In this document: positions 9,459 to 17,794 of the stretch, piece after piece
Position numbering within the stretch: the stretch's first letter is position 1
How the letters are laid out: the number at the start of each line of letters is the position of its first letter
Source: an uncultured bacterium
Lineage (GTDB): Bacteria > Planctomycetota > Phycisphaerae > Phycisphaerales > UBA1924
Reading direction: 5' to 3'
DNA: 64,000 nt
NCBI GenBank assembly: GCA_903834785.1
Contig: CAILKP010000093.1
Location: forward strand, 62,001 to 126,000
Program-made: the position numbers and the translations under genes
The notes under the pieces: generated by a model
The model's input: the letters and a program-made list of their open reading frames with translations, nothing else
What the model was told of the DNA's origin: nothing
Database searches by the model: none

Positions 9459-10160
9459 TCATTCAACGGGCTCGAGCCACTTATTCATTCGAGCCGCCCA
9501 GGAGCGGAACACGATCCGTACATCACTGTACAAATCGTCACTGCCGCTGGAGGACTCGTCGCTTTCGGCAGAGACTTCCGAAACGATCACGGTACCGAGC
9601 CGTTCGCCGGTCTCCGAATCGAGCACTTCTGCCTCGACAGTGGCGCCGCCAAGTTGCCCCTCGCGGGTCCGGTTGGGCTTGAGCGTGCGTGCCACTTCAG
9701 TCACCGCGGCGCGAAGCCGTGCCACGCCAGGCCCCGCGGCGTTGGTGGGGCTCAGCTTCCCCGCCAGTCGCAGCGTGTCGCGAACCTCCGCCTGGAGGTC
9801 GGTGGCCAGCCGCTGCCGGGTCAACTCATCGATTGCAACGCCCGCCAGCGTTCTCTCCGGAAGCACCGCGACCGGATCGACGATGAACCGCGAGAACTCA
9901 CCGAGCCGCTCGGACTTGTACGACTGAACCCCCGGCTTGAGAACCGTCAGGTCGTCATAGCTCGACAGATACCCGCTCGGCCGGGTGCCTTTGCCGAGCG
10001 GTGCGGCCTTGGAGTGTGTGGGTGTGGTGTTGGTGTCGGCCGTAGGCTGGCCCGGAGGCAGCAGCGGAAGGTTGGCGTTCTGCTGCGTGCAGCCGCCCAG
10101 CACCGCGACGGTCAGCAGTGCGGCAAGATTGAGAAATCGAGACATCGACCAAAGGTTCAT
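9459..10160 (-). CDS. DUF3313-like lipoprotein
   Basis: A 233-residue protein with a lipoprotein signal peptide: a hydrophobic stretch to VLGGC with the lipidated cysteine at C24. The mature part begins with a proline/threonine-rich linker, then SGYLSSYDDLTVLKPG, which resembles the start of DUF3313 lipoproteins, and a domain ending in VRIVFRSWAARMNKWL. Function is unknown for the family; it is expected in the outer membrane or periplasm. An internal ATG at 10145 would shorten the signal peptide by five residues. It is co-oriented with, and abuts, the O-antigen-ligase-like gene downstream. Confidence 0.75.
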   Translation of the reverse strand: MNLWSMSRFLNLAALLTVAVLGGCTQQNANLPLLPPGQPTADTNTTPTHSKAAPLGKGTRPSGYLSSYDDLTVLKPGVQSYKSERLGEFSRFIVDPVAVLPERTLAGVAIDELTRQRLATDLQAEVRDTLRLAGKLSPTNAAGPGVARLRAAVTEVARTLKPNRTREGQLGGATVEAEVLDSETGERLGTVIVSEVSAESDESSSGSDDLYSDVRIVFRSWAARMNKWLEPVE

Positions 10161-10204
10161 GCCCGAGTGTAACGGCCGGCCGGTGCAATGTGGCCCAAGT
10201 CATG

Positions 10205-10230
10205 AAAAACCCCCCTCCGTGGGAGGGGGG
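10205..10230 (-). terminator. Intrinsic terminator after hpd
   Basis: Perfect nine-base stem (10210-10218 with 10222-10230, CCCCCCTCC / GGAGGGGGG) with a three-base loop, followed on the minus strand by a five-base T-run (A-run at 10205-10209). It lies 88 bases beyond the hpd stop codon and separates it from the lipoprotein gene. Confidence 0.85.
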
Positions 10231-10317
10231 CTTGACGTTCTCAATGCTGTCTGATCGCGGCGTCCAGTCCCCGAGTCTCCGGGGCGCGACGGCCAGGTAC
10301 GAAAGACGACTGTCAGC

Positions 10318-11514
10318 TTACAGGTTGCCTCGCCGCCCCTGCTCGATTTCCAGCGCCTCGAACAGTGCTTTGAAGTTGCCCTTGCCGAAGCTCTGGCTGC
10401 CGCGGCGGCAGATGATCTCGAAGAACAGCGTCGGCCGGTCCTGCAGCGGGCGGGTGAACAGCTGCAGGAGGTATCCCTCATCGTCGGCATCCACCAGAAT
10501 ACCGAGTTTCTTGACGGCTTCATGGTCCTCGCGGACCGGCTTATGCCCGTGCTCGGTGAGCATCTTGTCGACGCGGGCCCAGACCAGCTCGTAGTAGGTG
10601 TCCGGCAGGGTCAGGAACTCCACGTTGCGACGCCGCAGCTCAGCGATGGAGTGCAGTTCGTCATCGGTCCGCAATGCGAGATGCTGCACACCCGGCGTGT
10701 TGCCGTGCCAATCGAGGTACTCCTCGATCTGGCTCTTTTTCTTGCCTTCGGCGGGCTCGTTGATCGGCATCTTGATGAGGTTGTTGCCCGAGGCCATCAC
10801 CTTGCTCATCAGGGCGGAATACTCAGTGGAAATGTCCTTGTCATCGAAGTGCTTGAACATCGTGAACTCAAGAACGTTCTCGTACCACTTCACCCAGTAG
10901 TTCATCTTGCCCAGCTCGACGTTGCCGACGAGGTGATCCACGTACTTCAGGCCGCAGGGGTGCTCGCGGTTGTACCGGTTGATCGCCAGATCTTCCAGCT
11001 TGCGGAAGCCCGGTGCGAACACGCCGCCTTCCTTGATCTTGGTCAGTTCATACGCGCCGGTCCGCGACACAAACGTGTGCTGCGCCCGGCCGTAGGTGCG
11101 GATCGTTGCGGTGGTGACCGAGCCGTGCGCATCGCTGATCGTCCGCGGCTCCTGACCGCTCATCGCGCCATTGCTGATCGCCCGCTCGTACGCCTTGGTG
11201 GCATCGAACACGGTGAACGCGACGTCCTTGACGCCGTCGCCGTAGAGCATGACATCATGGCTCGCGGCGTGCTGGCTCGAGAGTCCCGTGGTCAGCAGGA
11301 AACGAATGTTCCCCTGCGTCAGCAGATACGTTGCCGAATCACGGGAACCCGTGGTCAGGTCCTGGACCTGCTCCACGGCAAAGCCAAAGCAGTGGGCGTA
11401 GTACATCGCCGCCTGCTTGGCGTTGCCGACATAGAACCGCACGTGGTCCACATCGATCAGCAGCAGGGGGTCCGTCGAGGATGAGGCTTTGGCAGCAGGT
11501 GCGAGGGTTGTCAT
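10318..11514 (-). CDS. hpd: 4-hydroxyphenylpyruvate dioxygenase
   Basis: Fe(II) dioxygenase converting 4-hydroxyphenylpyruvate to homogentisate in tyrosine catabolism. The 398-residue protein has two vicinal-oxygen-chelate halves. Iron ligands are visible at H194 (YVDHLVGNV), H278 (VQHLALRT) and E366 (LFFEIICR), and the C-terminal GSQSFGKGNFKALFE segment is characteristic. The ATG at 11514 is the natural start. It stands alone: homogentisate dioxygenase and later pathway genes are not in the window. A strong intrinsic terminator follows at 10205-10230. Confidence 0.96.
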   Translation of the reverse strand: MTTLAPAAKASSSTDPLLLIDVDHVRFYVGNAKQAAMYYAHCFGFAVEQVQDLTTGSRDSATYLLTQGNIRFLLTTGLSSQHAASHDVMLYGDGVKDVAFTVFDATKAYERAISNGAMSGQEPRTISDAHGSVTTATIRTYGRAQHTFVSRTGAYELTKIKEGGVFAPGFRKLEDLAINRYNREHPCGLKYVDHLVGNVELGKMNYWVKWYENVLEFTMFKHFDDKDISTEYSALMSKVMASGNNLIKMPINEPAEGKKKSQIEEYLDWHGNTPGVQHLALRTDDELHSIAELRRRNVEFLTLPDTYYELVWARVDKMLTEHGHKPVREDHEAVKKLGILVDADDEGYLLQLFTRPLQDRPTLFFEIICRRGSQSFGKGNFKALFEALEIEQGRRGNL

Positions 11515-11914
11515 GGGGTCGCTTGCGAAAGGGACTGTGGAACCGGCGGACTAAACGTCTGGCCAGCGGACATAAGCCGGAGGCGATGCCAGCCTGCAGA
11601 TCCATGATAACGCTTTCGCCGGCTCGGGTGATGTTCCCGGCTTGGATGGGTCACCGGGTCGCCAAGCTTGTCGAAGACCCATGCTCCAGTGAGACCGCCA
11701 CCCGAATCAGGGGCAGCCGCGGACGGCGGCTGGGGTGGGGGCGGGCGGTTTCCAGCGAGCCGGCGAGCAAGCCCGTCCGAGCCACGGGTGTACACCCCGC
11801 CGCCGCCCCGCCCGGCCACGCGGCAGATTATCGGCCACCGGACCCAGGTTGCCCCTCGCCTCCTGCTAGGAAGCCGTCTATAATCCCAACCAAACTTTTC
11901 TCAGGATTCAGACC
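11515..11914. other. 400-base divergent intergenic region hpd / PVC small protein
   Basis: This stretch separates the divergent hpd and small-protein genes. Apart from the -10 element at 11879-11884 and a C/G-rich low-complexity run around 11730-11815, I see no convincing gene or RNA in it. Short open frames here have no recognisable product. Confidence 0.5.
11879..11884 (+). promoter_or_regulatory. Consensus -10 element upstream of PVC small protein
   Basis: A perfect TATAAT with its last base 30 bases before the ATG at 11915, in a region otherwise GC-rich. I do not see a good -35 at 16-18 bases spacing (a TTGCCC lies 24 bases upstream). It would give a leader of about 24 bases. Confidence 0.55.
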
Positions 11915-12076
11915 ATGAGCATCGACCGTTCACTGAAGATCTCCGGCGGCAACGCCACCATCCGTTCCGTCATGACCCGCGCCGAGCGCATCGAGAAGAT
12001 GGTTTCCGAGAAGAAGCTCGACAAGGAGAATGGCTCGGCCCTGGGTATCCCCAAGACCCGCGTCCCGAAGAAGTAA
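11915..12076 (+). CDS. PVC-superphylum signature small basic protein
   Basis: A 53-residue, lysine/arginine-rich protein (starts MSIDRSLKIS, core SVMTRAERIEKM, ends LGIPKTRVPKK). This pattern matches, from memory, the small basic protein described as a signature of Planctomycetes, Verrucomicrobia and Chlamydiae and proposed to bind nucleic acid or ribosomes; its function is unproven. Translation was done by eye from the ATG at 11915, which has AGGA nine bases upstream. It is a single-gene unit between a perfect -10 and a 19-base-pair terminator, which suggests strong, independent expression. Confidence 0.85.
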   Translation: MSIDRSLKISGGNATIRSVMTRAERIEKMVSEKKLDKENGSALGIPKTRVPKK

Positions 12077-12177
12077 TCTGGTTCGGCTTCGCCGGGTGAT
12101 CCCGTCGGCCGACACAAGCGCGATCGTCACCACCCGCTTCGCGGTTGCGGTAGATCGTTAAGTCTGTCTCCCTCCTC

Positions 12178-12227
12178 CCGCCCCGCCGCATCGGCCTCAC
12201 GGCCGATGCGGCGGGGCGGTTTTTTTG
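12178..12227 (+). terminator. Very strong intrinsic terminator after PVC small protein
   Basis: Perfect 19-base-pair stem (12178-12196 with 12201-12219), four-base loop TCAC, followed by a run of eight T. It lies about 100 bases after the small-protein stop and before the dehydrogenase gene. Confidence 0.92.
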
Positions 12228-12319
12228 CCCTGCTCGTTTCCGCACCTTGTCGGTTCTGACCCCCACCTCCGGACTCGGTACTCCACTTTGCCGTCCGATG
12301 GTCTTATGCTCTTGGCCCT

Positions 12320-13693
12320 ATGGCCAAACGCTCCGCCTCCGCCCTGTCCGGTTTTGCCCGCTATGAATCCTTCTTCTCGGCACCGCCATCGCTGGTGCTG
12401 GAGTGGCACGACGACCGGACGCCGGCCAAGGGCTGGGTCGCCATCAATGCCCTCAAGGGCGGCGCCGCCGGCGGTGGCACCCGCATGCGGCCGGGCGGTA
12501 CCCGCGATGAGGCCGTCTTCCTGGCCAAGACCATGCAGGTGAAGTTCAACGTCTGCGGCCCGGCCATTGGCGGCGGCAAGTCCGTCATCGACTTCAACCC
12601 CGCCCAGTATGCCATGGACCAGGGCGCCAAGCCCGGAACGCCGGCGTTCGGCCGCGAGGTCCACAAGATCAAGACCGATGTGCTGCAGCGCTGGTACCGC
12701 CACGTCAGCCCGCTGCTTAAGAGCTGCTACGGCACCGGCGGCGATGTCGGTGTTGATGAGCGTGCGGACGTGATCCCCATCACTCGCAAGACGATCGCGC
12801 TGCACCACCCCCAGGAAGGCATCGTTCGCGGTCATTTCCCCAAGTTCACCGCCGCACAGTTCGCCAAGAGCATGAAGCAGCTCAACGAGGGCGTTCTTGC
12901 TGAAGTTGACCTGCACGATCTGCAGCTCGCCGAGCATTGGACCGTCGCGGATGTCGCAACCGGCTGGGGCGTTGTCTGCTCGCTGGCGGCGTATTACAAG
13001 GCCCGCGGTGAAACACTCGCCGGCAAGCGGGTGATCATCGAGGGCTTCGGTGCGGTTGGCGGCTTTACCGCGTATTACCTGCACCAGATGGGTGCAAAGA
13101 CGGTGGCTGCTTCCTCCGCCGGTGGTGGAAAGGACCGCCGCGGTCTGCGCATCGCCGCCGATGGCGATGGTCTGGATGTCCTCAAGCTGCTTGCTCTCCG
13201 CGAGGGCACCGCGCTGCCCTCGCCAGCGGCCGATTCCAGCGTCCGTGAGAACGTCACGCCCGAAGACCTGTTTGCCGTCAAGGCCGACATCTTCGTTCCT
13301 GCCGCGCTCAGCCACACGATCTCGGCTCGCACAATCGAGTTGCTGGGTAAGTCTGGCGTCCAAGTTCTGTCCTGCGGCAGCAACAACCCGTTCCAGGTTC
13401 CGCCTCCGGACGCTTCCGGTCACATCGCCCCCTTGGGCCAGCTGGTGGCGCACATGCTCAAGCTCCAGCGTGTCGCCGACCGCGAGTTTGCGATCATCCC
13501 CGACTTTGTCGCCAACTGCGGCATGGCCCGGACGTTCCACTACCTCATGGTCCCGGGCAACAAGCCCACCGGCGAGGCTGTGCTGGCCGACATCAAACGT
13601 ACCATCGACAAAGCGGTCAAAGCTCTCGTGCCCAACGCCGCAGCCAGTCGCAATGGTCTGCTGGAACGCGGGTACGACTTGTTCATCCAGTAA
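12320..13693 (+). CDS. Glu/Leu/Phe/Val dehydrogenase family protein
   Basis: NAD(P)-dependent amino acid dehydrogenase, probably interconverting an amino acid and its 2-oxo acid with ammonia. In 457 residues it shows the lysine-bearing segment MQVKFNVCGPAIGGGKSVI (residues about 72-90), a GTGGDVGVDE block, and the nucleotide-binding motif GFGAVGGF at about 241-248, followed by a C-terminal region with CGSNNPFQ and FVANCGMARTFHYLM. Substrate cannot be assigned from sequence; leucine or glutamate are both possible. The ATG at 12320 has no Shine-Dalgarno. The dtd gene follows after 89 bases on the same strand. Confidence 0.85.
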   Translation: MAKRSASALSGFARYESFFSAPPSLVLEWHDDRTPAKGWVAINALKGGAAGGGTRMRPGGTRDEAVFLAKTMQVKFNVCGPAIGGGKSVIDFNPAQYAMDQGAKPGTPAFGREVHKIKTDVLQRWYRHVSPLLKSCYGTGGDVGVDERADVIPITRKTIALHHPQEGIVRGHFPKFTAAQFAKSMKQLNEGVLAEVDLHDLQLAEHWTVADVATGWGVVCSLAAYYKARGETLAGKRVIIEGFGAVGGFTAYYLHQMGAKTVAASSAGGGKDRRGLRIAADGDGLDVLKLLALREGTALPSPAADSSVRENVTPEDLFAVKADIFVPAALSHTISARTIELLGKSGVQVLSCGSNNPFQVPPPDASGHIAPLGQLVAHMLKLQRVADREFAIIPDFVANCGMARTFHYLMVPGNKPTGEAVLADIKRTIDKAVKALVPNAAASRNGLLERGYDLFIQ

Positions 13694-13782
13694 CTTGTGT
13701 GACTTGGGTTCGCGCGTGCGGTGGGCGATCGTTGCCCGGCGACCGTCCGCTCAAGACTTCGCGTCGGTTGGAGCCCCCTTTC

Positions 13783-14280
13783 ATGCTCGCAGTCGTGCAG
13801 CGCGTCCGTCACGCATCTGTCTCCGTTAACGGCTCAGTCATCGGTAGGATCGGCCCCGGTTACATGGTGCTCGTCGGCGTTGACCGGGCAGATACTCCGG
13901 CCGATGCGGCCTGGCTGGCAGAACGCCTGCTCGGCCTTCGGGTCTGCAGCGATGCTGAAGGCAAGATGAACCTCAGCCTCAGCCAGACCGGCGGCGGCCT
14001 GCTGCTGATCTCCCAGTTTACACTGCTCGGGTCTACGGGCAAGGGCCATCGGCCCGGGTTTGAAGATGCGATGAAGCCGCCCGTGGCCAAGGACCTGTTC
14101 GACGCCGTCGTCGCCGCCTGCCGCAATCCCAAAGCCCCCCAGGTTCCGCCGCCCGGCGGGGTGGCCACCGGCGAGTTCGGGGCCGATATGGCCGTCGAAC
14201 TGCTCAACGACGGCCCCGTGACCGTTCTGTTTGACTCCCACAAGCACTTGGCACGCCCGTCAGCTGCCGCGGGTGTTTGA
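13783..14280 (+). CDS. dtd: D-aminoacyl-tRNA deacylase
   Basis: Hydrolyses D-amino acids mischarged on tRNA, a translation proofreading step. The 165-residue product starts MLAVVQRVRHASVSV and carries the two family signatures SQFTL (77-81) and GPVT (144-147). A short proline-rich insert at about 115-127 precedes TGEFGADM. The ATG at 13783 gives the canonical N-terminus, so an in-frame start at 13699 is rejected. It follows the dehydrogenase gene. Confidence 0.95.
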   Translation: MLAVVQRVRHASVSVNGSVIGRIGPGYMVLVGVDRADTPADAAWLAERLLGLRVCSDAEGKMNLSLSQTGGGLLLISQFTLLGSTGKGHRPGFEDAMKPPVAKDLFDAVVAACRNPKAPQVPPPGGVATGEFGADMAVELLNDGPVTVLFDSHKHLARPSAAAGV

Positions 14281-14381
14281 TCCGCCGGTGGAGGGGCCGT
14301 CCGACCCGGGGGGGATAACCGATATGAATGCGAGCGTTTTGCCCCATTCGCCCCAAGCAGCCGGGCCACTACCATTGGAGG

Positions 14382-16403
14382 ATGTCCAAGCTGCGACTGA
14401 TGAGCTTTGGGGTGACTGGCCGCCCCGACCCAAGCCGCCCCCACCCAAGCCGCTCGCACCTGAGCACCGGTGTCCCCGCTGCCGCGGTGCGGCTGATCCT
14501 GGCACTTTGCGTGATGGTCCTGGCCGCGTACGGTGCGGCGGTGCCCCGGACTGCCCACGCTGTCGCGCAAACCCCACCCGCGGCCTCCGCAGTGTCCATC
14601 CCCGCGACCCGCGCTGCCAAGAACCTTGCCATCCTCACGCTGGATACTGGCGACCAGCCCATCGAGTGGGTCACCGCCTACAGCATCAAACGCCGCATTA
14701 AGCTTGCTGAGGAAGCCGGTGCCGATGCAATGGTGATCCGGATCCACACCCCGGGCGGAGAACTTGGCGCGGTGCTGGAGATCTGCCAGGCCATCAAAGA
14801 GTCCTCGATCAAGAACTCCGTGGCGTGGATCAACACCAAGGCCTATTCCGGTGGCGCAGTGATCGCATTGGCCTGCCGCGAGATCGTCCTGACCGACAAC
14901 GCGACCTTCGGCGACGCCGCCGTCATCGCGGTCTCGGCTCGCGGACTCGAAACCCTCGGTCCCACCGAGCGAGCCAAGGTGCTCGCCCCGTTGCTGACCG
15001 AAGTTGTCGACTCGGCCCGCCGCGGCGGGTACGACGAGAAACTGGTACAAGGGTTCGTCACGCTGGGGGTGCAGCTGTGGCTTGTCGAGAACGTCGTCAC
15101 CGGCCAGCGCATCTGCATCGACGCCAAGGAGTACGAGTACCTCTTTGGCTCTGCCCCGCCGCCGGGCACGCCGATCCTGGCCTCTGCGCCCGATTCGGTG
15201 ATCAACGCCCCGGTCAAGGCACCTGATCCAAACGAGGAACGCTCGATCTTTGATTCCAGCAAGCGAAAGAAGCGGCGGGGCGGGTCTGGTGTCGCCCCCG
15301 CTTCCCCGGCTGAATCCCTCGGCCCCGCTTCAGAAGCTGCCGACAAGCTCGTTCCGGCCTCGCCGCAGATCAGCCCCGAGCTCGCAGCCACCGTCTCCGA
15401 CGGCCTCACGCAGCCGAGTGCCCGTCCGGCGCTGACCAAGGCGGATATCGGCCAGTGGAAGGAGATCGGCTACATCTCCGACGGAAACACCATCTACACC
15501 ATGAAGACGGGCGAGGTCATGAAGTTCGGACTCGGTGCCGCACGCATCAACACTGAACAGGAAATGGCCGCGTACTTCGGCGCGGTCAATGTTCGAACCC
15601 TGGATCCGGCATGGTCCGAGGCGTTCGTGCGCCTGCTGACCAACCGCATCGTCCAGGGCATCCTGATTGTGATCTTCCTGATCGCACTGTTTCTTGAAAT
15701 GACCCACCCGGGCCTGGTGCTGCCCGGCACAGTGGCGGGCCTCGCGCTGCTCGCCCTGCTCGGCCCGCCGATCCTCATCGGTGCCGCGGCATGGTGGGAG
15801 GTTGCGGCGATTCTCGCCGGAGTGGTGTTGATCGCTATCGAGCTCTTCCTGCTCCCGGGCTTCGGTGTCTTCGGCGTGCTCGGCATCGTCTGCCTCTTCG
15901 GTGGGTTGCTCGGGGCCATGGTGCCCACCGGCTCCAGTGGCATGTTCCCGGGCAGCGCGGGTGAGAACTCCGTTCTCTACTCCGCGGCCATACTCGCTGT
16001 CAGCACCATCATCGCGGGAGTCGGTGCGTTCTTCATCACCAAGAATCTCCGTTCGCTGCCCGTCTTCGGTCGTCTGGTGCTTGCTCACCAGCTTGGTGAA
16101 TCCGCCGAGGTGGTCGAAGCCGCCGAGTCGGTCGGCCCCGCGGTCGGACAGGTCGGTCGGGCGATCACGCCGCTCCGGCCATCGGGCAAGGCCCAGTTCG
16201 GCGATGAGGTCGTTGATGTCGTTGCTGCCGGCGGATTCGTGGATTCCGGTGTGCCGGTCCGCGTGGTCGAGGCGCAGGCGTTCAAACTCACCGTCGAGGC
16301 GGTGATCGGTCCTCTGCCGACTGATCTCGGGCCATCGAATGTTCAGCCACAATCATCACAAATCCGGCCGCGGCCGGACAACACGCACGGAGGCGTCGCC
16401 TAG
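14382..16403 (+). CDS. NfeD family membrane serine protease (long form)
   Basis: Long NfeD protein: a signal peptide or membrane anchor, a ClpP/SppA-like protease domain, several membrane helices and a C-terminal OB-fold. The protease domain reads IRIHTPGGEL then AYSGGAVIALAC with the likely nucleophile S156 (from the ATG at 14382). A poorly ordered Ala/Pro-rich insert of about 100 residues (around 300-380) separates it from four or five membrane segments starting near residue 425, and the OB-like end is VGRAITPLRPSGKAQFGDEVVDVV. Starts at 14328, 14382 and 14400 are all possible; 14382 keeps the signal region. It abuts a short NfeD gene, but no stomatin gene is present. Confidence 0.85.
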   Translation: MSKLRLMSFGVTGRPDPSRPHPSRSHLSTGVPAAAVRLILALCVMVLAAYGAAVPRTAHAVAQTPPAASAVSIPATRAAKNLAILTLDTGDQPIEWVTAYSIKRRIKLAEEAGADAMVIRIHTPGGELGAVLEICQAIKESSIKNSVAWINTKAYSGGAVIALACREIVLTDNATFGDAAVIAVSARGLETLGPTERAKVLAPLLTEVVDSARRGGYDEKLVQGFVTLGVQLWLVENVVTGQRICIDAKEYEYLFGSAPPPGTPILASAPDSVINAPVKAPDPNEERSIFDSSKRKKRRGGSGVAPASPAESLGPASEAADKLVPASPQISPELAATVSDGLTQPSARPALTKADIGQWKEIGYISDGNTIYTMKTGEVMKFGLGAARINTEQEMAAYFGAVNVRTLDPAWSEAFVRLLTNRIVQGILIVIFLIALFLEMTHPGLVLPGTVAGLALLALLGPPILIGAAAWWEVAAILAGVVLIAIELFLLPGFGVFGVLGIVCLFGGLLGAMVPTGSSGMFPGSAGENSVLYSAAILAVSTIIAGVGAFFITKNLRSLPVFGRLVLAHQLGESAEVVEAAESVGPAVGQVGRAITPLRPSGKAQFGDEVVDVVAAGGFVDSGVPVRVVEAQAFKLTVEAVIGPLPTDLGPSNVQPQSSQIRPRPDNTHGGVA

Positions 16404-16405
16404 TT

Positions 16406-16909
16406 ATGCCTGAGACCATGCTTCTCCTTGGATTCGGTTTGATGGGCGTTGCACTGCTGCTGCTCATTGTCGATATCTTCATCCCCACCTTCGGTGCGCT
16501 CGCACTCACCTCGCTGGCTCTGGCCATCGGTGGCGTCGTGTGCCTGTTCCGCGTCAGCCCGACCTGGGGCCTGATCGGCACAGGCATGATCGCCATCGGC
16601 GGGCCGACCGTCTTCTTTCTTGGGCTCCAGATCATGCCTTCGACACCACTGGGTCGCAAGCTGGTCCTGGGTTCCGACGTTGGCGACGGTGATGAGAAGG
16701 CCCCGCCCGGAGCTGCCGGGCCAGATAAGCAACTTGCGGCACTGATCGGCAGCGAGGCGATTGTGGTGTCGGACCTGCGTCCGATCGGCACCGTTCGCGT
16801 CGGTGAGACCCGCTACGACGCGATGTCGACCACCACGCTCGTGCGAGCCGGCGCAACAGTTCGCATCGTCTCTGTTGAGGCTTCGACGCTGAAAGTCATG
16901 CCCCTGTAA
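16406..16909 (+). CDS. Short NfeD-like membrane protein
   Basis: A 167-residue companion of the preceding long NfeD, lacking a protease domain. It has an N-terminal block of about three hydrophobic helices (LLLGFGLMGVALLLLIVDIF, then two more to about residue 75), and a C-terminal OB-fold-like domain (LIGSEAIVVSDLRPIGTVRVGETRYDA pattern, given here in part). The start ATG at 16406 is two bases after the previous stop, with GGAGG 12 bases upstream, so the two genes are co-translated. NfeD pairs usually work with stomatin/flotillin-type proteins in membrane microdomains. Confidence 0.85.
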   Translation: MPETMLLLGFGLMGVALLLLIVDIFIPTFGALALTSLALAIGGVVCLFRVSPTWGLIGTGMIAIGGPTVFFLGLQIMPSTPLGRKLVLGSDVGDGDEKAPPGAAGPDKQLAALIGSEAIVVSDLRPIGTVRVGETRYDAMSTTTLVRAGATVRIVSVEASTLKVMPL

Positions 16910-16990
16910 GCGGCAGTGGGGGAGGGCAGCACAGCAAGCGACCAGGGGCCTCGGGGGCCACGGTGCAAGCACCAGCTTGGCCGCCTTGCC

Positions 16991-17653
16991 TCAGTAAGCC
17001 CCGAATCCCGCCAGCGGGAACGGCGTCTCGGCGAGCCACTGCCGCAGCGTCCGCACATCGTGGTGCCCCAGGCCGTGGCCGTCGCCGGTGTACACCAGTT
17101 GTGCCTTTCCACCAGCGACGGTGATGCGCTCGGCCAGTGCCTCGGGCTGTCCGGCTGGCACCGTCGGGTCGTTCCGTCCGCTCAGCAGCAGCACCGGGGT
17201 TCCGGCACATCCGCCGGCATCCGGCGGCGGCGTGACCACCATGGGCCGGAGCAGTGCCGCACCCTGGAGCACGCCAGCGTGCCGCAGCAGGACCAGATGG
17301 GCGATGTTCGCCCCGTTGGAGGATCCCACGGCCACGATCGGGCGATCACTCAGAAGGTACCCCGCCCGGGCGGCACGCACAAATCCAGCCAGATCCGCGG
17401 CACGGGCGACAGCATCCGGGAGGTCAAACACCCCGGGGGAGATCCGCCGGAAAAACCGCGGCATGCCGGCCTCGCTGACCTGCCCCCGAACGCTCAGCAG
17501 TGCCCCATCAGGGAGCACGGACCGGCCCAGCCCCAGCAACTCCTGCTCATCGCCACCGGTGCCGTGCAGCAGAAGCAGCACCGGCGAGCTCGACGCCTTG
17601 CCCGGTTCGTAGACGTGATGAAAATCGCGGAGAGAGACAGCTTCGGTGCTCAT
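16991..17653 (-). CDS. MhqD-like alpha/beta hydrolase (carboxylesterase)
   Basis: A 220-residue serine hydrolase of the phospholipase/carboxylesterase group. Visible features are the oxyanion LLLHGTGGDE, nucleophile S112 in GSSNG, acid D162 (SGRNDPTVP) and histidine H193 (DGHGLGHH). It lies directly downstream of a ring-cleaving dioxygenase gene on the same strand, the same partnership as mhqD/mhqO-type genes that answer quinone and electrophile stress in Firmicutes. Its natural substrate is unknown. The ATG at 17653 is the only good start. Confidence 0.85.
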   Translation of the reverse strand: MSTEAVSLRDFHHVYEPGKASSSPVLLLLHGTGGDEQELLGLGRSVLPDGALLSVRGQVSEAGMPRFFRRISPGVFDLPDAVARAADLAGFVRAARAGYLLSDRPIVAVGSSNGANIAHLVLLRHAGVLQGAALLRPMVVTPPPDAGGCAGTPVLLLSGRNDPTVPAGQPEALAERITVAGGKAQLVYTGDGHGLGHHDVRTLRQWLAETPFPLAGFGAY

Positions 17654-17794
17654 GACTGGGTTCCCTTCAAGCCCGGACGGCGGATGCTCACCGCCGGGCC
17701 ATCGTACACGGTGGCCATTGGTTTGGATGTCGACTGAAGACTGATCGCTGAAGCGGCCGAGGACGGATTTCCCCGCACTCAGGCCAGAAAAGTG

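Noticed and set aside
12197-13540. A 447-codon minus-strand frame opposite the dehydrogenase
   Set aside because: No motif, skewed composition, and the plus-strand dehydrogenase is clear. Its upstream end also falls in the strong terminator region.
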